From the NCBI GenBank assembly GCA_019459055.1, contig JAIBEI010000031.1, positions 44,897 to 108,896 on the forward strand: a stretch of DNA of 64,000 nt, given 5' to 3'. Made by a program: the position numbers and the translations under genes. Below the pieces are notes generated by a model, which was not told the origin of the DNA, did not search any database, and was given only the letters and a program-made list of their open reading frames with translations. Origin of the DNA: Thiobacillus sp. (GTDB lineage: Bacteria > Pseudomonadota > Gammaproteobacteria > Burkholderiales > Thiobacillaceae). This document shows positions 58,792 through 64,000 of the stretch, piece by piece (position 1 is the first letter of the stretch; each line of letters opens with the position of its first letter).

Positions 58792-60384
58792 GTGCTTACC
58801 GCTTCCAGCATCACCCTGCAATTTGCCGCCAAACCCCTGTTTGAGAACGTCAACGTCAAGTTCGGCGACGGCAACCGCTATGGCCTGATCGGCGCCAACG
58901 GCTGCGGCAAGTCCACCTTCATGAAAATCCTCGCCGGCGAACTGGAGCCCTCCGCCGGCAATGTCTCGCTCGACCCCGGCGAGCGCATGGCGTGGCTGCG
59001 CCAGGACCAGTTCGGCTACGAGGAGCAGCGCGTGCTCGACGTGGTGCTGCAGGGGCACGCCGAGATGTGGCGGGTGATGCAGGAAAAGGACGCCATCTAC
59101 ATGAACCCGGAGGCGACCGAGGAGGACTACCTGCACGCCGCCGAGCTCGAAGCGAAATTCGGCGAAATGGGCGGCTACGACGCCGAGGCGCGCGCCGGTC
59201 AATTATTGCTCGGCGTCGGCATCCCCACCGAGCAGCACAACGGCCCGATGAGCCAGATCGCGCCGGGCTTCAAGCTGCGCGTGCTGCTGACGCAGGCGCT
59301 GTTCTCCAACCCCGACATCCTGCTGCTCGACGAGCCGACCAACAACCTCGACATCAACACCATCCGCTGGCTGGAAAACGTGCTGAACGAGAGCAAGGCG
59401 ACCATCATCGTCATCTCGCACGACCGCCACTTTTTGAACCAGGTCTGTACCCACATGGCCGACCTCGACTACGGCACCATCAAGGTCTACCCGGGCAACT
59501 ACGACGACTACATGCTGGCCTCGACGCAGGTCAAGGAGCGCCAGGCCAGCACCAACGCCAAGGCCAAGGACAAGGTCGCCGAACTGCAGGAATTCGTGCG
59601 CCGCTTCTCGGCCAACAAGTCGAAGGCGCGCCAAGCCACCAGCCGCATGAAGATGATCGACAAGATCAAGATCGAGGACTTCAAGCCCAGCTCGCGGCAG
59701 AACCCCTACATCCGCTTCGAACCCGAGAAGGCGCTGCACCGCCGCGCGCTCGAAGTCGAAAACCTCAAGTTCGGCTACGACGACTCGCCGCTGTTCACCA
59801 AGCTCGGATTTTCATTGGAAGCCGGCGAAAAAATGGCCGTCATCGGCGGCAACGGCGTCGGCAAGTCGACGCTGATGAAACTGCTGGTGGGCGAGTTGAC
59901 GCCCAAATTCGGCGAAGTGCGCTGGAGCGAGAACGCCAACGTCGGCTACTTCTCGCAGGACCACGTCAGCGATTTCGACAGCGATCTCAACCTCACCGAC
60001 TGGATGCACCAGTGGACCCAGCCGGGCGACGACGAGCAGGTGCTGCGCGGCATTCTCGGTCGCCTCCTATTTTCCGGCGACGACGTCAAGAAATCGGTGC
60101 GGGTGCTATCGGGTGGCGAAAAGGGCCGCATGCTCTACGGCAAGCTGATGCTCGGCCGCCACAACGTGCTGGTGATGGACGAGCCGACCAACCACATGGA
60201 CATGGAATCGATCGAGTCGCTGAACCTCGCACTCGACCTGTTCAAGGGCACGCTGATCTTCGTCTCGCACGACCGCCAGTTCGTCTCCAGCCTCGCCACC
60301 CGCATCCTCGAAATCACGCCTGAAGGCGTCGAGTTCTACATGGGTGACTACGACGAGTACCTGCACTCGAAGGGTTTGGAGTAA
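58792..60384 (+). CDS. ABC-F family ATPase (YbiT-like)
   Basis: 530 aa soluble protein with two ATP-binding cassettes and no membrane domain; ABC-F proteins act on the ribosome. Walker A motifs are GANGCGKST and GGNGVGKST, signature motifs include LSGGEKGR, and Walker [12 protein letters not shown] and [11 protein letters not shown]; the linker between cassettes (about 240-320) is rich in Lys and Arg. The C-terminal [16 protein letters not shown] matches YbiT. GTG start at 58792. Confidence 0.92.
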   Translation: MLTASSITLQFAAKPLFENVNVKFGDGNRYGLIGANGCGKSTFMKILAGELEPSAGNVSLDPGERMAWLRQDQFGYEEQRVLDVVLQGHAEMWRVMQEKDAIYMNPEATEEDYLHAAELEAKFGEMGGYDAEARAGQLLLGVGIPTEQHNGPMSQIAPGFKLRVLLTQALFSNPDILLLDEPTNNLDINTIRWLENVLNESKATIIVISHDRHFLNQVCTHMADLDYGTIKVYPGNYDDYMLASTQVKERQASTNAKAKDKVAELQEFVRRFSANKSKARQATSRMKMIDKIKIEDFKPSSRQNPYIRFEPEKALHRRALEVENLKFGYDDSPLFTKLGFSLEAGEKMAVIGGNGVGKSTLMKLLVGELTPKFGEVRWSENANVGYFSQDHVSDFDSDLNLTDWMHQWTQPGDDEQVLRGILGRLLFSGDDVKKSVRVLSGGEKGRMLYGKLMLGRHNVLVMDEPTNHMDMESIESLNLALDLFKGTLIFVSHDRQFVSSLATRILEITPEGVEFYMGDYDEYLHSKGLE

Positions 60385-60437
60385 ACCATTTTTTGTCCGC
60401 GAATACCCAGAGGGCACCTGAACGAACAAATTCCGGA

Positions 60438-61385
60438 TCAACGAAGCTGCGCCAGCAGCTGTGACAGCATGCGCTGCGCCTGCGCCGCGTAGCCGCCGCC
60501 AAACAGGTTGGCGTGGTTGAGGATGTGGTACAGGTTGTAGAGCGTTTTGCGCACCGCATAGCCGGGATCGAGTGGCCAGGCCTCGCGGTAGGCCGCATAA
60601 AACGCCGGGGCAAAACCGCCGAACAGTTCGCTCATGGCCAGATCGCATTCGCGATCGCCGACATAGATCGCCGGATCGAATATCACCGGTATCCCACAAG
60701 GGGACTCCGACTTGCCATGCCCTGAAGGACACGCAAGATCGTATGTGCGGTCAGGGAGGTATCCGTGGTTGCCGCCCCACAAGTCGCCATGCAGCAGCGA
60801 GGGGACGGGACGGTAAGCGACGAAGAGGCCGTCCAGCCGCGCCATCAGCGCTTCGCCGTCCCGTTGCAGCGCCCCGCCATAGCCTTTTTGCGCGGCAAGG
60901 TTCAGCTGATGCCCGAGCCGCTGCTCGCGCCAAAAGGTGATCCAGTCATGCCGCCATCCGTTGGGCTGCGGCGTGCTGCCGATCCAGTTGTCGTGCGCCC
61001 AGCCGAATTGCGCCCCACCCGGCCGGGCCTGCGGTGCTCGGTGCAGCCGCGCCAGCTGCTCGCCCAGCTGCGCCGCATCGCCATGGCCGCGCAGATCCAG
61101 ATACTCCAGCACCAGAAACGCCTGCCCCGCTGCGACGCCCGAACACAACGGCCGCGGCACGCGCACACTGTCCGTGGCGGCCAGCGCATCCAGCGCGGCC
61201 GCCTCGACCTCGAACATCGGCAGCTGCTCGGCGTGATTCGTCTTGACGAACCAAGCGTGCCCCCCCCCGCTGGCACGGAAGGCCCGATTGATATCACCGC
61301 CGCCAATTGGGCGCAGCGCAAGAGCGGGGCAAGGGGTTCCCGTGGCCACGGCGATCGCGTCGGCAAGGGCGGCGGCGAACATCAT
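60438..61385 (-). CDS. Fructosamine kinase family protein with 22-residue insertion
   Basis: 315 aa kinase of the fructosamine-3-kinase fold, which phosphorylates ketoamine adducts for protein deglycation. Signatures are GGGDINRAF, FVKTNH, HGDLWGGN and FDPAIYVGDRECDLAMSELFGG. Between HGDLWGGNHGYL and PVIFDPA, where family members have about 4 residues, an extra block of about 22 residues with two Cys, Ser and Gly is encoded. The frame remains open. ATG at 61385 is picked since the frame upstream has no family similarity. Confidence 0.86.
   Translation of the reverse strand: MMFAAALADAIAVATGTPCPALALRPIGGGDINRAFRASGGGHAWFVKTNHAEQLPMFEVEAAALDALAATDSVRVPRPLCSGVAAGQAFLVLEYLDLRGHGDAAQLGEQLARLHRAPQARPGGAQFGWAHDNWIGSTPQPNGWRHDWITFWREQRLGHQLNLAAQKGYGGALQRDGEALMARLDGLFVAYRPVPSLLHGDLWGGNHGYLPDRTYDLACPSGHGKSESPCGIPVIFDPAIYVGDRECDLAMSELFGGFAPAFYAAYREAWPLDPGYAVRKTLYNLYHILNHANLFGGGYAAQAQRMLSQLLAQLR
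60690..60755 (-). other. In-frame 66-bp insertion in the fructosamine kinase gene
   Basis: Encodes a Cys-, Ser- and Gly-containing block (DLACPSGHGKSESPCGI) in the kinase loop that normally joins the catalytic HGDXWXGN to FDPA. Length is an exact multiple of 3. The sequence could come from a small mobile palindrome-type element; it is clearly foreign to the family's usual loop. Confidence 0.5.
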
Positions 61386-61461
61386 GCGCGCGGAACCGCA
61401 CAAGCAAAACGCGCCCCGAAGGGCGCGTTTTGCTGACCAGAACATGCATCCATCTCAGACT

Positions 61462-61860
61462 TTATTTTGCCTTGGGGCGGTACTCGAACATCTTGGCAAT
61501 GCCGGGGTCGCGCGAGGCGCCTGCGGCTTCCATGCGCTTGAGGTACTCGTCCCACAGCACGGCCTGGTTGACGCCGAGCTCGTGCAGGTATTCCCAGGAA
61601 TAGATGCCGGTATTGTGGCCGTCGGAAAAGGTGAAGTTGATGCCGTACAATCCGACCGGCTCGGCGGCATTGATCAGCACGTCGCTCTTGCCGACCTGCA
61701 GCACTTCCTGACCGGGGCCATGGCCGCGCACTTCGGCAGACGGCGAATAGACGCGCAGGAATTCGAACGGCAGTTCGAAATGCGCGCCGTCGGAAAATGC
61801 GATTTCCAGCTTGCGCGAAACCTGATGCAGCTTGATATCGGTAGGGGTGGGGATGGCCAT
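61462..61860 (-). CDS. DUF971 family protein
   Basis: 132 aa, soluble. The DUF971 (gamma-butyrobetaine-hydroxylase-like N-terminal) pattern is present: LEIAFSDGAHFELPFEFLRV, SPSAEV and YGINFTFSDGHNTGIYSWEYLHEL. Such stand-alone proteins are common in beta-proteobacteria and may bind metal or iron-sulfur centres; function is unproven. Downstream of the tRNA-Arg on the same strand. Confidence 0.9.
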   Translation of the reverse strand: MAIPTPTDIKLHQVSRKLEIAFSDGAHFELPFEFLRVYSPSAEVRGHGPGQEVLQVGKSDVLINAAEPVGLYGINFTFSDGHNTGIYSWEYLHELGVNQAVLWDEYLKRMEAAGASRDPGIAKMFEYRPKAK

Positions 61861-61919
61861 GATTGAAACGCTCGTAATAATTCCAACCCAAAGTTTAAAC
61901 CCGCAACGCGGAGATTAAA

Positions 61920-61936
61920 CCCTTGCACGACAAGGG
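61920..61936 (-). terminator. Weak terminator hairpin after tRNA-Arg
   Basis: On the minus strand CCCTTG/CAAGGG with a 5-base loop, followed by TTTAAT; located 27 bases beyond the tRNA 3' end. Confidence 0.4.
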
Positions 61937-61962
61937 GATGCGGCCGACTGTGGCCTGAAAAC

Positions 61963-62039
61963 TGGTGCGTCCGGCGCGATTCGAACGCGCGACCCCTGCC
62001 TTCGGAGGGCAGTACTCTATCCAGCTGAGCTACGGGCGC
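61963..62039 (-). tRNA. tRNA-Arg (anticodon CCG)
   Basis: Cloverleaf on the minus strand: acceptor GCGCCCG with 3' CGGACGC (one C-A mismatch), D arm GCTCAGCTGGATAGAGT, anticodon stem-loop CTGCC-CTCCGAA-GGCAG giving CCG, T arm with GTTCGAATC, and encoded CCA (61963-61965). Reads the CGG codon. Confidence 0.95.
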
Positions 62040-62166
62040 AAGGACGCTGAAGCATAGCCGGTTTGCCATGCGCCGTCTATCCGCCGGGCACGCAGCCCTT
62101 TCCTGCCGGGGTGGCTTTCCCTATAATCCCGGCTTTTGCTGCCACCTCCCCAAAGGATAATTTCTC

Positions 62167-63048
62167 ATGGCCGATTCGAACGTAAAGATGACCCCAACCA
62201 AGCCACGGGAAGTCATCGTTTCCGTTGTCGCTGGACTGTTGGCCCCCCTGCTGGCGATATTTCTGATCGTCCAACTGGTTCTCGGCATCCAGGCAAACCA
62301 AAAAACCGACACGTCCAGCGAAGCCGCCCAAAAATCGGCCCTCGAACGCATCAAGCCGTTTGCGGAGCTGGCGGCACTCGACGCCAGTGCGCCCGTGGTC
62401 GAAAAATCCGGCCAGGAAGTCTATGAAGCGGCTTGCGTGGCGTGCCACGGCAGCGGCGCGCTCGGCGCACCCCGCTTCGAGAACAAGGGCGACTGGAACG
62501 CGCGCATCGGCCAGGGCTACGACACCCTGGTCAAAAACGCGATCGCGGGCATCCGCCAGATGCCGCCACGCGGCGGCAACGCCGACCTGACCGACGCCGA
62601 AGTCGCGCGCTCGGTCGCCTACATGGCCAACGCAGCCGGCGCCAGTTTCGAGGCACCGGCAGCGGCAGCGGCCGAAGCGGCTGCGCCGGCGGAAGATAAG
62701 GCGGCGCCAGCCGCCGCGGCAGCCCCAGCGACAGCTTCCACATCAGCTCCCGCAGCCCCCGCGGCAGGCGCTGTCGCCGGCGCCGTCAAGCCCGACCTGG
62801 CCATGGGCAAGAAGGTGTATCAGACCACGTGCGCGCTGTGCCACGCCGCCGGCATCGCCGGTGCGCCCAAGCCGGGCGACATGGCGGCCTGGAAGCCTCG
62901 TGTGGCCCAAGGCTACGCGACGCTTTACAACCACGCGATCACCGGCATTCGCGGCATGCCGGCCAAGGGCGGCAACCCCAGCCTGTCCGAGGCCGACATT
63001 GCCAACGCGGTCGGCTACATGTTCAGCGAATCCGGCGGCAAGCTGTAA
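62167..63048 (+). CDS. Diheme cytochrome c5-type protein, membrane anchored
   Basis: 293 aa. An uncleaved N-terminal anchor (about residues 18-42) precedes two cytochrome c5-like domains: CVACHGSG with RQMPPRGGN and CALCHAAG with RGMPAKGGN (distal methionines). They are joined by a long Ala/Pro linker (about 160-215). It would carry electrons at the periplasmic face to a terminal oxidase. The haem sites would be loaded by the ResB-CcsB system at 23-26 kb. Start ATG 62167. Confidence 0.92.
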   Translation: MADSNVKMTPTKPREVIVSVVAGLLAPLLAIFLIVQLVLGIQANQKTDTSSEAAQKSALERIKPFAELAALDASAPVVEKSGQEVYEAACVACHGSGALGAPRFENKGDWNARIGQGYDTLVKNAIAGIRQMPPRGGNADLTDAEVARSVAYMANAAGASFEAPAAAAAEAAAPAEDKAAPAAAAAPATASTSAPAAPAAGAVAGAVKPDLAMGKKVYQTTCALCHAAGIAGAPKPGDMAAWKPRVAQGYATLYNHAITGIRGMPAKGGNPSLSEADIANAVGYMFSESGGKL

Positions 63049-63118
63049 GCGGAACGCATGCGCCACCTGGCATCCCCGATCGCCCCGGCCGGCCGGTCGC
63101 CGGCGCGCTGAACGTCCC

Positions 63119-63874
63119 ATGCCGCGCACCTGTCCGCAATGCGGCAGCGGCAAGATCCGGGGTGCGTCGCTGCACACCCACGACGGTCTGCGTCGGATGC
63201 TGCTGTATACCCCCCTGCGCTGCCGCGATTGCCGGCACCGCTACTGGGTTTTCAACCCCCTGAAACCACTGCTTCTGCTGGTTGCCGTCAGCGCGCTGGT
63301 CGGCTTCACCACGTGGCTTGCGCTCGACCCGCCGGGACCCGCGGCCAGTTTGCCCGCCGATTCCGTCCTGCCGCATGCGCGCGCTGAACAGGGCAACGCC
63401 GAAGCGCAATTGCACATGGGGATGCGCTACGCCGAGGGCGATGGCGTGATCCAGAATGACAAGGAAGCCGCCAGATGGTTTGCGCTGGCTGCCAAACAGG
63501 GACTGGCCGAGGCGCAATATCAATACGGCCTTGTCCTGCTGCAGGGACGTGGGGTGGTGCAGGACTACAAGTCCGGCTTCAGCTGGATCGAAAAACCCGC
63601 CCAACGCGGCCATGCGAAGGCGCAATACAGCCTGGGCGAACTCTACCGCTACGGCACCGGCACCGCGATCGACAAGTCGCGCGCCTACCTGTGGTTCAAC
63701 CTCGCGGCGGCGCAGGGCATGGACGCTGCGGCCAAGGCGCGCGACAGCCTGGTGTGGCAACTGAAACCCGACCAGCTCGCAGCGATGCAGGAGGAGGCGC
63801 GACGCATCAGCCATTCCACCGCCACGCCGGCACCCGTACAGACGGCACCTGCCACCGCTCCGGCCACCCCCTGA
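63119..63874 (+). CDS. Sel1-repeat protein with N-terminal zinc ribbon
   Basis: 251 aa. A short CPQCGSGK and CRDCRHR pair at the N-terminus forms a probable zinc ribbon; a membrane helix follows (about 57-75). Sel1-like repeats (about 95-210: AEAQLHMGMRYAEGDGV, AEAQYQYGLVLLQGRGV, AKAQYSLGELYRYGTGT) make up the outer part. The C-terminus is Pro/Ala/Thr-rich. Probably a membrane-bound scaffold; no specific partner is known. ATG at 63119 starts immediately before the zinc ribbon. The last 126 bases of the window (63875-64000) hold nothing I recognise. Confidence 0.85.
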   Translation: MPRTCPQCGSGKIRGASLHTHDGLRRMLLYTPLRCRDCRHRYWVFNPLKPLLLLVAVSALVGFTTWLALDPPGPAASLPADSVLPHARAEQGNAEAQLHMGMRYAEGDGVIQNDKEAARWFALAAKQGLAEAQYQYGLVLLQGRGVVQDYKSGFSWIEKPAQRGHAKAQYSLGELYRYGTGTAIDKSRAYLWFNLAAAQGMDAAAKARDSLVWQLKPDQLAAMQEEARRISHSTATPAPVQTAPATAPATP

Positions 63875-64000
63875 TTTTTCCCGGCTTATTCCAGCTGCAT
63901 CAAGGGTGTTTCAGCCCCACTCACCTTAGGGCGAGATGCTTTACCGTAGGGGGCAAACCCGGCCCCCAATGAGGTCCCCACGTGGCCGGAGGGGCCCCCC

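Overview
The window (about 64 kb, GC-rich) reads as chromosomal DNA of a betaproteobacterium, most like the Thiobacillus/Nitrosomonadales side of the class. This is inferred from gene content only: a PEP-CTERM/exosortase-associated regulatory cluster, diheme cytochromes c4 and c5, ResB/CcsB cytochrome c maturation, a transketolase-gap-pgk-pyk-class II aldolase cluster as in Calvin-cycle autotrophs, a DUF3426 protein behind prmA, and an anti-Shine-Dalgarno RNA beside hemB. There is no rRNA, prophage or CRISPR array. The sequence enters inside pilM and ends after a Sel1-repeat gene.

Layout. 1-4.0 kb: pilM (partial) divergent from mrcA, plus a small conserved gene. 4.0-18.4 kb: surface/EPS region with an EpsB-type sugar transferase, the PrsK-PrsR two-component pair, two full-length PrsT TPR lipoproteins, a decayed third prsT and two PEP-CTERM proteins. 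Each PEP-CTERM gene has a sigma-54 promoter with two copies of a 17-bp box upstream, the nearer at 84-85 bp, so a PrsR regulon can be read from the DNA. 18.4-20.1 kb: a two-gene unit of a FeeM-like N-acyl amino acid synthase and a ThiF/E1-like adenylating enzyme, a possible small-molecule pathway. 20.2-26.3 kb: hemB, a multi-hairpin small RNA, ysxC, cytochrome c4, resB and ccsB. 26.6-31.0 kb: aroQ-accB-accC, prmA, DUF3426. 31.0-37.1 kb: tandem glycine riboswitch and glycine cleavage genes gcvT-gcvH-gcvPA-(DUF3144, tpx)-gcvPB-dgkA. 37.2-43.7 kb: PfkB-type kinase, glycine-zipper lipoprotein, OlsB/OlsA-like acyltransferases, apaH, a glutaredoxin-like protein and a Rep-type helicase. 43.9-51.2 kb (minus strand): tkt, gap, pgk, pyk, fba. 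51.3-53.3 kb (minus): inositol-monophosphatase-type enzyme, methyltransferase, thioredoxin-fold protein. 53.6-63.9 kb: rsmE, argA, a GGDEF-EAL sensor, an ABC-F ATPase, a fructosamine-kinase-family protein with an in-frame insertion, a DUF971 protein, tRNA-Arg(CCG), cytochrome c5 and a Sel1 protein.

Intergenic repeats are conspicuous. Degenerate GTGAGGN heptamer arrays arranged as inverted repeats lie between genes of the acc, gcv and glycolytic clusters and often abut start codons that then lack a Shine-Dalgarno sequence. Two spacers carry CGCGAAG inverted repeats. A roughly 296-bp MITE-like element ends exactly at the rsmE start codon. The strongest candidates for new biology are the PrsR/sigma-54 promoter architecture and the FeeM-ThiF gene pair.
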